A DNA stretch of 64,000 bases from Cymbidium sinense (lineage: Eukaryota; Streptophyta; Magnoliopsida; Asparagales; Orchidaceae), in contig CM038216.1 in NCBI GenBank assembly GCA_021442155.1, positions 151,677,009-151,741,008 of the forward strand, read 5' to 3'. Of this stretch, positions 51,516 through 64,000 are shown one piece after another. A program made the position numbers and the translations under genes. The notes below the pieces were generated by a model that saw nothing but the letters and a program-made list of their open reading frames with translations, was not told the origin of the DNA and ran no database searches. How positions within the stretch are numbered: position 1 is the stretch's first letter; each line of letters starts with the position of its first letter.

Positions 51516-54060
51516 TTTGCTTTAATTTTAATAGATTGATGAGATGATTTAATATAAACCAAATCATGGTGCATTCTCACGAAGTGAACCAAACCAATTT
51601 GGTTCAAATGAATGGTGATTCTATCATCTTCAACCTCCAATAGTTACATAGGGAGTCCACAATAGCCCCGATGGTTTCATTTGATATAAAGATGATGTCC
51701 ATAAAATTTTAATCAAGGAATAATCAAGAAAAGTTAATCTAATAGGATTTTTAGGCTTTTCTCTTTGTCATGAAGATTCATTTTTTAAAAAGCATGAAAT
51801 CACACTAAACTACAGATTTACATCTAATCAACTAAGATTTTATTAGAATTCGAAAAGTGACTATAATCTAGGATTAAGATAATTTGAAATATGGAGATAT
51901 ATAAGTTAAAGTTTAAGATTAAGCAGTTCAATAGCTTAGATTAGGTTACCTAGTAATCAAAGCTTAATCAAGTTGTCTTCTACAGGTAAACTTATGCTTG
52001 ACTTGAGCTAAGAAAATTCAAATGGTCTTATCAGCCATATATAACACAATAAGAGGTAGTTGAGTCACAATGGCTGTAAAGGGTGCATGGTTTGACTTAA
52101 GCTAAGGGTATGTTGGAAGGTTAATTTAACCAAATATTAAGTCATTCAAACCTAAGAACTATATTGAGTTTAAATGGGTCATCTTGAGGTTTAATAAACT
52201 TAATGAGTGCCAGCATAAATAACAAGCTTGACTACTAAACTAAGGATCTTCGGCTTAAGCTACATAATTAGCTCATCCCACATTTCAAGTAGATATTAAG
52301 TCCACTAAAATAGGTCAATTCTAGGCTATAATTATATTGGAAAATTTAAATCTATATTTTTTTTAATTAGAATAATAATAGGATTATGCTAGGTTAGATC
52401 AAGAGTCAAAGAAGTAATTTAGTGAAGCTTTGATCCATTAAGACTAGAAGAGAGCTAAGATACTCATAATTTAACTAAGTTAGTCCAATTGAGATCTATT
52501 TAATGATTCCTAAGATGGCTTGGGTCTATCAAGGAAAAATGACATGAGAAAATTGACTAAGTCAAGTTTAATAAGATTAGAGTCTAGTCAACTTCATTAA
52601 AATTTCAAGACAATAAAAGAAATCACAATATATCCAGTGAACTTACAGAAGTATGCAACATACTAATACTAATATGATTGACTAAACAAAGAATTCAAAT
52701 GTAGATATACATATATCTACTACTAGGCTTAGTTAGCCTAGTTCTAAGAAGAACAAACTAAAGTGACCATAAATATACTAAATCATATCTAAAATTATAA
52801 ATCAAGTTTTATGGCATTTCTAGTAATTGATCTTATTTGAAACAGTGATGAATAAAATAAAATTAAAGTCCACTTGACCACATTTGTAGTGCTAAGCGAA
52901 GAATATGAAAATGATGATATACTTGTCATTTCATGGGTTCCAAGATAAATCTATTTATAAAATGTAAAAATAACTTCATAGTAGTATATTTAACTTCAAA
53001 AATTGGTAAATTAATCTAAAGATAACTTATTATAATTTAAAAAGACTCTAACAAAGAGTTTAAACTTTTGCATACATTATAAAAGAATAATAGAGTAAAT
53101 GAATATCTTTTATAATAATCACCCATAAAGGATATTGCCTACTTACTAGGGATTTAAATTTTACTTATTATGGAAAAAGTACCTAAAACATATATAAAAT
53201 ATAGTATGTAATAATCTAGTCCCTACTATAGTAAATGACTATATTAAATGACATTTCTTTAATAATAGTTTTTTTGAACTACAACTAAGTGTAATCTTTC
53301 TTCAAGTAATGCCCATTTATGAGTAACATAGTTTATTCACCCTTATAATCTATTAGCTGATAAGACTCATCTTGATACAGTTTTTTTTAATATAAAAAGG
53401 TATGTAAGCTCAAATTTACCCTCAGTAATTTGATAGGCCAAAATAGGCCTTCAAAAGAACCACAACTAAGTCATTAACCTTAGAAGTTTATGATGGATAA
53501 ATTTATTATAACTTGCGTTGTAAAGGTTCTATACAATAAAAGGTTTTATTGAGCAAATGTTTCTCTTCATGACCATCAACTTCTTCAATTTGTAATTACG
53601 CATTTTGATATATTGTAATTTCAATATTAACTACAATTTAATTGCCAAAAACTTAGCAAAAATTAACATTTCTATCTTTTTTATGTGCTATCTCAAGAAT
53701 TTTTATTTTATATATCCATACATGTAAACTAAGCTTTATTTTAATATAAAAATATAAATATGAAATGTCAATATACTTGCAAGCTCAAACATTCAAAATA
53801 ATAGATTGAGAGTTTATTATTTTAATATTATAATAAAATCTTTCACAAACAATAAATAGTTGAGTTATGAGTGGCTCATAAGTGACCTTTTTTTTAGAAA
53901 CCTAAAAAGGAAAATAATAATAAGATCTAATCTAGTTGAAATAATTCTACTAGGAAGATTCATATATGTAAACAATTTCTTCCTTATAAAGAGAAGGCTT
54001 TGGTGTAATATAATATATGTGAGCTATAAAAGTTTTATATATTGATGTTGGAATAATTAA
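51516..54060. other. AT-rich intergenic DNA, nothing recognised
   Basis: No gene, array, terminal repeats or RNA could be supported on either strand. Confidence 0.5.
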
Positions 54061-54109
54061 TAATCTACTTAGTCATTCTCTTTATAGAGGGGAGATTAGG
54101 AGCCAAAAA

Positions 54110-55255
54110 GATGGCTTTTAACCTTCGAAAATGAGTGTTGAGATTGCTCATCATGAGTGTTGAGATTGCTCATAGTGATGAGCATTAACCTTAGTGGCTA
54201 TGCTGAATGTTGGACATTAGTATGGACAATATATGTTGCCCTTTTATGATGATAAACATCAAGGTTGGCATTCATAATGAGCATTAACCTTCTTAATCAT
54301 AGCAATGCATCATCAATCTTATTAGTGATGATGGGTACTGACATTTTTGACAATAGCATGCATCAATAATAGTGTTGCTAGTAGGTGTTGTCCTTATTAG
54401 TAATGTTATGTGTTCATATTATGGATGACAATTGATGTTAGCCTTAATAGTAATAGTGGATATCCTCATCAGTATCCATGGTAGAAGTTAGCATAATTTG
54501 CAATGATGATTGTCAAAGTTGTTGATTGCAATCATTGACTTTATTTTATTGACAAGAATTAAGGTTGGCATTGTTAATGGCATCGACATTATTAATAAGG
54601 ATGGGCATTATCATTGGTATCAATAGTATATGCTAGCCTTACTAAAGATAATGAGTGTCAAAATTGGTGTCACTAGTGGGAATCAAATTTGTTGGTGACA
54701 ACCAACATCAAAATTAGTGTCAGAGATAAGTATTGACTTTACTAGTAATAAAATTGATTATTATTTGTGATATTGAGCATTGGGGATGATGTCAATGGCA
54801 CACATCTTTTTTATTAGTAATGATGAGCATTAATTAGTTTTGACACTAGATGTTAGCCTTATTAACAATGAAGGGGTTCATATCAATGGTGGGTGTTAGC
54901 TTTGATGGTGATGAGGGGGTATTTGCATTATGGACAATGACAAGCATTCAGATTTGTATCGATCACAGATGTCAATCTTATTGGGACTAACTCGCATCAA
55001 CATTATTAGTAATTATGGACTTTAGTATTATCATTAACTGCTAGCATTAGCCTTATTAGCAATAATAAGCACAATGTTGGCATTGACTATGGGCATCAAG
55101 TTTATTAACAATATTGGTTGTGTTATTGGCATCAATGATGAGAGTTGACTTTATTGGCCATATTGACAATCACTCTTATTGGTGATAAAAAAGTATTGAC
55201 ATTGATAGTGAAGGTAGGTATCAACATTGGTGTTGATGTTGATGTCTATAATAAA
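54110..55255. repeat. Degenerate tandem repeat, about 48-55 bp period
   Basis: About 20 diverged units sharing the pattern gttagccttattagtaatgatg, then gcattgacattggtatcaatg and a short linker. It is clearest at 55030-55200, where units are about 48-51 bp. GATG/ATTG-rich composition sets it apart from the flanks. Stops in all frames make a protein unlikely. Confidence 0.65.
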
Positions 55256-56301
55256 TATTTTTAAATTTGAGTCTAAATATTATGATTTTTTTTAGAGTTG
55301 GTGGGAAAATTTGTGTCTAATAAATTAAGCATGATACATAACCATGCTATGAAAATAAAGAGCATACCAGTGTCCTAAGTACAATCAAATTGGTTATTAT
55401 TTGGTAAGAAGAATGGCAAAAATATAGTACTGATTTTGTAATAGGGTTCCTTTTTGGCCTTATTATTTTGAAGGAATTAGATCGAATTTAAATAACATAA
55501 ATATTGAATCAATAAACTAAATAAATAAATTATAATTTATGTAAATCAACAACTAAAAAAAGAGGTTGAGTGCTCCGCCATAATAAGTTTCTCTTTTGGA
55601 ATGAACTTCAACTCTTAATTTGAGAGGCCAAATTTTATCTTAGAGTTAACAAAATTCAAAAGCCCACAAAATGCCTAAATTTTGGAAAATATATAGCAAT
55701 TATCACACCTGAAGAGATTGTATTTAATGAATACAACTAGAATTTAGTAATAAAAATAAAAATCCTCGCATAATTGAAGAAAATATCTTCAAATAATGCA
55801 TAAATTTATGAATAGAGCTAACAATTAGCAATCAAAAAATTATTGAAGAGAACTGAAGATAGGAAGTCTCTTGTCATCATAAAGAGGAAAATAAAATCAG
55901 AAGGTAAAGAAATTTTCTAAAATTATAATATCCAATTTTAGATGGTAATTAATGAACCCAAAATAAAATAAAATAATTAAGTTGATAGACATTTAGAGAC
56001 TTGGCCAAAGAACATTAATGGATTCCCAAAAATTAACCAATATTGATTAAGAATGTGTGATTGGAGTTTGCATCTAACTCGACCAAAATCCATATGTGGA
56101 AGCAAAAAATAAGATCTGTTACAGACTTAAACCATTGAATCAAATTGAATTAAGCTAATTCGATAAGTAAATTGATCCAATTGAGAGCCCCTTCATAATA
56201 AGCTCGATCTCTATCGCAAGAGAGGACTAGTAACAATAAGTATTTTTAGAAAATCTCAAATAAATATGAGAATTCTGAATGATTTATATGATAATGTTAA
56301 T
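55256..56301. other. AT-rich intergenic DNA, nothing recognised
   Basis: No supported feature up to the left target-site duplication of the SINE. Confidence 0.5.
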
Positions 56302-56318
56302 ATGAATATTCAATTATT

Positions 56319-56515
56319 TTGTAAGGAGTATCCACCCAACACCCTACCCATCTTGTGGGTGGAGATGTCGTTGTGACTAATCTCACGGGAGCCTAGAGTC
56401 ATATTTATCACCCACACGTGTCGGGTCCCCACTCACTTTCCCCACCTTAGGTATAGCCTACCCTGAGAGGATTGAACTCAGGGGTTCCGGCGTGCTCAAC
56501 TGGCTAAGAGGGTGG
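56319..56515 (-). mobile_element. tRNA-derived SINE
   Basis: On the minus strand the element starts with a tRNA-like head, CCACCCTCTTAGCCAGTTGA. The A-box-like part TTAGCCAGTTGAG is one base short of TAGCTCAGTTGG, and a B-box-like GAGTTCAATCCTC lies about 30 bases on. A non-tRNA body of about 140 bp follows and ends ACTCCTTACAA. It is flanked by a perfect 17 bp target-site duplication, atgaatattcaattatt, at 56302-56318 and 56516-56532. The 197 bp length, internal pol III promoter boxes and long perfect duplication fit a plant SINE. GC is well above the surroundings. Confidence 0.88.
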
Positions 56516-56532
56516 ATGAATATTCAATTATT

Positions 56533-58456
<1,924 letters not shown>

Positions 58457-58461
58457 ATGTC

Positions 58462-59164
58462 TGTTGGGGGATCACAGAGTACATATGAAAAATCAATTTG
58501 AGTATTTCAAAGCATATACAAAACAAATGAAACTAGAGTAAAAAAATCACACAGAAGACACCAGATTTAACATAAAAAGATTCGACAACAGGAAAAAACA
58601 ATGGAGCCACATTATCAACAAATCCACTATGATAGAAAAACTAAGGAGAATAGTACATATTATACTTATATGGAGGTTCTCCAACTTTAGTCATTCTGGG
58701 TACTCTCTTCACTCTCATACACAAGAGAATAAGAGAAAATGTTTCAAAAATTGTAGAAAAAATTGTTTAAATATGAAGTATTTCAATTCGTAGCATCACG
58801 ACGTCGCAACTCTAACACTTATATTCTAGTGTCAATGGTGCCCTGATCCTATCATTGTGGCACTGCTCGTGCAGTGCGGAGGCACTTCCTTCTTTATCTC
58901 CTTGGTGCAAATCCAGCGTTATGACCCTGTCTTCCTGGCACCGAGACACTGCCTCCTCTATCTATAAAGCCAATATCTTATATTCTAGTGTCAATATGTT
59001 ACTTCTCGGGCACTTAGGCATTACGCTCTAGAAAATTTTTTTTAGAGCTGCCCTCTTGCACCCCCAACGACCTTTTCTTTGAAGCTTGACCAGTGAAGGA
59101 CAGGTGTCGTAAGTTGACAGTACATCTTTGTTTGTTCAATAAAATTAGCCTCCACAAAATAACA
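58462..59164 (-). repeat. 3' LTR of the copia element
   Basis: Read on the minus strand it begins TGTTATTTTGTGGAGG directly after the polypurine-like AAATAGGAGATTGTT and ends GATCCCCCAACA, so TG...CA ends are present. Plant copia elements commonly have GGGAGATTG before the 3' LTR. The 703 bp length is reasonable. Without a second LTR the borders are inferred. Confidence 0.7.
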
Positions 59165-62100
59165 ATCTCCTATTTAAATAATTATTGCAACCAATCTTGC
59201 TCCTCTCTAGATCTACAATATCCATTATAGTCCATAACTATGGTGTGACTCACCTTTGCCTTAGCCTTTCAAAATGCCAACTGAAGCCAAACACAGCTTT
59301 ACTTTCTCAACTGTAACCACATTCATCAACATATATGCAAGATTTTCAATTGTATGTATCTTCTCTAAAGATAACTAACAATCTTCTAGCAATATATTGA
59401 TGAAATGATACCTTAACTATATGTATTTTATCTTGGCATAAAAAGCAGCATTTGTGGCTAGATGAATGACACTCATACTATCACTATAAACCCTTCCATT
59501 TTCTTGCTCCTTGTTTAACTCTGCCAAAAAATTTTGCAGTTAGATCATCTTCTTACTAGCCTTAGTCATTGTAATGTAGTCAACTTTGGTGGTTGAGAGT
59601 GCAACTATATTTTATAACTTGGAAACCCAATTAGTGTGGTGCTTCCTAATGTGAAGATATTGCCCATTGTACTTTTCTCCCATCCAAATCTCCTACAAAA
59701 TCTAAATCTACATACCCTTATAGTTCAATTCCTACACCTCTAAGTAAAGTGCTCTGTTGACTGTTCTTCTTAGGCATATAAGAATCCACTTCATTGCCTC
59801 CCAATAAAGCTTATCTAGATTACTCATGTACCTTATAACCACTTCCACTGCATGTATAAATGGTATGGTACATATCATAGCATATATCAAACTTCCAATA
59901 GTTGAACCATACAATGTTCTCCTCATATGTTCTTGCTTTGCTTCAGTCTTAGACGATTGATCTATGAATAGTCTAAAATGACTAGCCAAAGGGATACTTA
60001 CTAGTTTTGTCTCATTCATGTTGAATCTCTATAATACCTTTTCAACATATTATGCCTGAGATAACTTTAGTTTGCTTGCATTCCTATCCTTATTGATTCT
60101 TATATCAAGGATTTTTTTGACCATAACTAAATTCTTTATTTCAAACACCCTTAAAAGTTTCTCTTTTAGGTCCTTAATTTTCTCCATGTCTGATCTTGTA
60201 ATCAACATATCATCTACATACAGGAGAATAAAAATATAACAATCTTCATACCTTTTAATATAACAATAGTGATCAACCTGACACCTTGTGTACCCACTAT
60301 CATACATGAACTTATCAAACCACTGATACCATTATCTCGATCCCTACTTCAAGCCATATAATATCTTCTTGAGTCTACACACCATGGCTTCTTTTCCTGG
60401 AACCACATAGCTCAGCGGTTGCTCCATGTATAGCTCTTCTTCTAAGTCCCCAAATAAGAAAGATGTATTTACATCCATATGTTCCAGATGTAGATTCTCC
60501 ACTACAACTATGCTCAAAACAACCTGAATGATTATCATCTTGACTATATTAGAGAAAATCTCAGTATAGTCAACTCCTTTCTTCTGTTGAAATCTCTTCA
60601 CAATAAGTCTTACCTTGTAGCACTTGCTACCATCTAGTTCTTCCTTCAATTTGTAAATTCATTTATCATGCAATACTCTTTTACCATTAGGAAGCCTCGC
60701 CAAGTCTCATGTTTAATTTGACATGAGTGACCACATCTCATCATCCATGGCGCTCCCCAATTTTTTGAGTCTTCTACTTGGATGGTTCACCACCATCAGT
60801 AAGTAGTAAATAATATAAGGAAGAAAAGTACCTCTATGTTGGTCGATAGACTTTGCTAGATCTCCTAACTATAGCAACTAGTGTCTGAGGTACTTCTTAT
60901 GCTTCTTTAGCCTGAGCACAACCCTGGTTGTCCTAATGTATATCTCCGCCTTCTTTTCAAAGTACTTAGATGATTCTTTTGAGTGATTGAAAAATCTTCT
61001 GAAGTCTTATTTTTATCCTTGTACATTTCTCTTTCATTAAATGTGACATCCTTTCTTGATAAACTTTTGATTCTAATAATCTCAAAATTTGTACTTGAAT
61101 TCATCTGAGTCATATCCAATGAATATATACTTGACAGACTTCATATCAATCTTACTCCTAAACTCTGCATCAAAGTGAACATACAATGAACAACTAAATA
61201 CTTTTAGATGAAAAAGATTTACCTTTTTTTTCATTCCATGCTTCTTATGGTAGGCCTTCATTCAATGGTACTGAAAGACTTTTATCGATTAAATACACCG
61301 CAATGTTCACTACTTCTATCCAAAACTGCTTGGGTAATCATGTATGTATCCTCTTGCACATGGCATGCTATGTGATAGTTCTATTCATGTGCTATACCAC
61401 ACCATTCTGTTGTGGTGTCATTGGCATAGAGAATTCATGCATGATCCTTTATGAGAAATAATAGTCCTTGAACCTCTTATCACGATATTCACCGTCATTA
61501 TTTGATATAAGACATTTCACCTTTCGCCTTGTCTCATTTTTTATCAGAGCCTTTCACTTCTTGAGCACTTCAGACACATCAAATTTGTGTTTTAACAAGT
61601 ATACCCATATCTTCCTAGTATGATCGTCAATAAAAATTACAAAATATGATGATCCACCAATATATTGAAGTAAAGTGAAACCTCATACATTTGTGTGTAT
61701 TAATCTAATTTCTTTAGCCTTAACTTTACACCACTTTTAGAGAAGCTCGCCCTCTTTTCTTTCCATACACAATCTTCACAAAAGTCTAAATCTATAGATT
61801 TTAAACCTTGAAGTTTATTTTTTGAATGTAAAGACTTCATAAATTTCTCTCATATGGCCAAGCCTTTGGCGCCACAAACATGCATCTCCTTTTTCAGCAA
61901 CTCCTATGAATTCCAATGCCTGATTGATCAAATACATCATCTCTTCAATGTTGCTCCGAGCCATCACTAATGCACTTTTGGTCAACTTCCATGAATTTTC
62001 TATGAAGGTTGTCATGTACTCTGAGTATGTAAGCTGACTCTTTGAAATCAAGTTCTTTTCCAAGCATGGTACATGTTTGACATCCTTTAGCTTCCCAATT

Positions 62101-62339
62101 GATCCATTAGGCAATTTGATGTCTACATCACCTTTGTCTATGATGTTATAAGCATTGTTGTCCCTCAAGTACACCTTCCCTAGATCTCCTTAAGTGTAAT
62201 TTTCGAACACCTCTTTGTTGGGACTTGTATAAAAAGAGGCATTTGAGTTGACTTTCCATGATTCAATAATATTCAGGGATAAGATTAGGGAATCATCTTA
62301 AGCTTATTCCGTGGAGACATTTGTAGTGTGTCCCTTATC

Positions 62340-62600
62340 TTATCTTCCACTATTTGATTTTTTAGGAGCCTTGCACTCTTTCTTGAAGTGCCCTTTCTTT
62401 CTATAGTTTCTACATTTCACCTTGCCATTTTCTATTCTACTGTTAGATTTTCCTCTTCTGGACTCAGACCAGCTTTTGCTTGAGTTCCAGAATGAACTCC
62501 TTCTCATTCTTTGAACATTCAAGACTGCATTTGAAGTCTCCCCGCTTGCCTTTTTATGGACCTCTTCATTCAGCACTTCAATGTTTATATTTGGAGTCAT
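62340..62600 (-). pseudogene. Copia gag fragment with broken zinc knuckle
   Basis: An 87-codon frame ends in KCRNYRKKGHFKKECKAPKK. The CCHC pattern C-x2-C-x4-H-x4-C has Tyr in place of the second Cys, so zinc binding would be lost. The basic stretch before it is normal for gag nucleocapsid. Confidence 0.8.
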
Positions 62601-62620
62601 AGGGACACCACATAAATCTT

Positions 62621-63427
62621 AGGGGGTGCTTATTAAAATGATTGAGTATGATATTAAAGAATGATGTATAACCTTAAAAAGTAGAAATATCACCTTAGAA
62701 TTGACTTAATCATCTAATAAGGACTTCTTAGGCACATGAGTCTAGGTATACCAGAGATCTTTTCTCTTTTTTAAATGGATTGGGAAAAGCAGAGTTTATT
62801 TTTTTATCATGTTCTTAAGTTTCCTATGGAGACAAGCCTTTATAGTTACTCACATTTTAGAAAATGGAGATTTCCTAAGAATATTCCCTGAATAGTACTC
62901 TTGAGTCTACAATAAAAACATGATAATTAGACTCTTGAGTCTTACCATTATGAATTCATTAAAGTTAATATGTCTAAAATTATTTGAGGCTTAACCTTAA
63001 AGAATTTTTTTAGAACCTCACGTAATATTAATTTCTCTTTTTTTAAAATTTTTTGTCAAGGTGAAGCAAATTATTGGCAAAAAAATAAGTACCATTAATT
63101 TGAATATGAGGATGCAACTTTCGTCTTATTTTGATATCAATCAAGTCTTATTATAGTTGTAAATAATCTTTTAATTAATCAAATATAATAAAATTTAACA
63201 ATAAATATTTTTTATGTGCATAAAATTAAAATTATGATGTAATATGTTATGGTTAGGTCAATGGATTTTTTCCCTTTACAATATCATTTTCTTTTTCTTG
63301 ACATTTAGCTTCAAACTTACTTCCTTTTAGAACATAATATAAGTTATCAACTAATGATAAAACTTCATCTTTACTAGACCTCATAAGTGCAAATTTGGCC
63401 TCCATTGTGCCATCAAAAAGTACTTTT

Positions 63428-63431
<4 letters not shown>
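62621..63431. other. AT-rich DNA, one unrecognised frame
   Basis: The minus frame around 63430-63253 reads TIKVLFDGTMEAKFALMRSS then KDEVLSLVDNLYYVLKG. I do not recognise it. It continues into the (AT)n tract, so it is not a convincing gene. Confidence 0.35.

Positions 63432-63496
<65 letters not shown>
63432..63496. repeat. (AT)n microsatellite
   Basis: About 32 AT units. Confidence 0.95.
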
Positions 63497-63500
<4 letters not shown>

Positions 63501-64000
63501 ACTCTATATATGTGTCATAAGTCGAAGTCAAGCCCACAAGTCGAATTTGAATTAGATAATAGCAACGGGCTCAAAATGCACTGTACGTCATCAAAATCAA
63601 TCCAAATGACCTCCAATCAACTAACGGACTTCGTCATCGCATTCAGAACATTGAAATTGGTCAAAATATAAATATTACATAATCTAAAGATCAATCAATC
63701 AAGTGATTGAGTCATCAACGCGCTTACATGCATATCGAGATCAAGAGATGCCGACGCATACCAAACGATCTTCGTTCATGAAATTGATTGTGCCGATAGT
63801 TTTTAAACATCAAAATCTATCAAGTAAGACTATTCGCACTAAATTCGGACAAGTCTGTACGAAAATCGAGCGGTTGAAAGTGATAACATATATTTTGAAC
63901 TGAAATCACCATGGTGATTTCAATCAAATTCGATCGCTAAACAGCAGGCGTCGTCCTAACATCTAATAAGTTAAGATTGATATATATATATATATATATA
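63497..64000. other. Unrecognised GC-balanced stretch at the right edge
   Basis: Base composition is more even than in the flanks. It includes words (aaaatcgagcgg, catcaaaatcaatcc) reminiscent of plant LTR sequences, but no partner repeat lies in the window. A perfect 22 bp palindrome lies at 63901-63922. A further AT run closes the window. Confidence 0.4.

Larger units (their letters stand above)
58462..62620 (-). mobile_element. Decayed Ty1/copia retrotransposon with one LTR
   Basis: Copia domains appear in correct order on the minus strand. A gag zinc-knuckle part (62600-62340) is followed by protease end and GAG-pre-integrase, LPNGSIGKLKDVKHVPCLEK...CLWRQRLGHM (62174-61815). Broken integrase words CLISNNDGEYRDKRFKDYYF and TPQQNGVV lie at about 61520-61400. 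Then come RT start MDVNTSFLFGDLEEELYMEQ (60649-60344), catalytic LLYVDDMLI (60307-60050), and RT end GSTIGSLIYAMICT...YWEAMKWIL (60019-59732). The frame is split by stops and shifts. A 3' LTR lies at 58462-59164. No 5' LTR or N-terminal gag was found by 64000, so the copy is truncated. Confidence 0.9.

Noticed and set aside
56450..56515. A functional tRNA gene in the SINE head.
   Set aside because: The A box is one base short, and cloverleaf arms do not extend beyond the head. The target-site duplication marks a SINE.

Overview
This window is nuclear DNA from a flowering plant. The intergenic DNA is very AT-rich, the one recognisable gene has many introns, and most of the rest is plant-type transposable elements: RTE-clade LINEs, Ty1/copia, Ty3/gypsy, hAT, PIF/Harbinger-like MITEs and a tRNA-derived SINE. 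The species cannot be fixed from sequence alone. No bacterial operons, CRISPR arrays, rRNA genes or free-standing tRNA genes were found.

Region 1 (about 1-37,400, minus strand) is the 5' part of a DICER-LIKE 4 (DCL4) gene. Ten exons can be placed: 37235-37168, 37049-36872, 29024-28914, 27879-27739, 27648-27576, 16774-16710, 16626-16483, 16402-16274, 4706-4571 and 3385-3289. All ten keep one open reading frame with compatible intron phases. They encode about 380 residues, covering the N-terminal part of the helicase domain (Walker A, DECH box, TAS motif, Hel2i-type insert). The gene continues past the left edge, so the C-terminal helicase lobe, PAZ, RNase III and dsRNA-binding parts are not here. 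Introns 2, 5 and 8 are about 7.8, 10.8 and 11.6 kb and hold most of the transposons. The only odd splice site is a GC donor after exon 3.

Inside these introns are six RTE LINE copies (A-F) and a seventh fragment (G). Five copies (A-E) have recognisable 15-19 bp target-site duplications. There are also a copia RT pseudogene (about 5.3-6.0 kb), a long-TIR MITE-like element (8.3-8.8 kb), a degenerate hAT transposase (18.6-20.2 kb), a copia gag/integrase fragment split by LINE D (20.7-23.0 kb), a degenerate Ty3/gypsy pol (34.0-36.2 kb) and a short captured esterase-like exon (2.4-2.6 kb).

Region 2 (about 40.3-51.5 kb) is a direct tandem duplication of a roughly 1.9 kb AT-rich unit. A small Tourist-like MITE was present before the duplication. 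Copy 1 later gained a 1 kb PIF/Harbinger-like insertion. Copy 2 gained a 6.6 kb LTR retrotransposon (43873-50437) with a 5 bp ATGAG target-site duplication. Each copy therefore preserves the empty site for the other's insertion. The LTR element has no gag or pol. Its interior is a GC-rich mosaic of two minisatellite families, so it is non-autonomous.

Region 3 (about 51.5-64 kb) holds unrecognised AT-rich DNA, a degenerate repeat of about 50 bp period (54.1-55.25 kb), a SINE with a perfect 17 bp target-site duplication (56319-56515), long (AT)n tracts and a decayed minus-strand copia element with one LTR (58462-62620).

No wholly new molecular system is evident. The most interesting points are the transposon-swollen but intact DCL4 reading frame, the non-autonomous minisatellite-filled LTR element with internal empty-site controls, a LINE with an in-place internal inversion, and the SINE. 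Many repeats differ by short indels while DCL4 exons do not, so either repeat decay or assembly error should be kept in mind.
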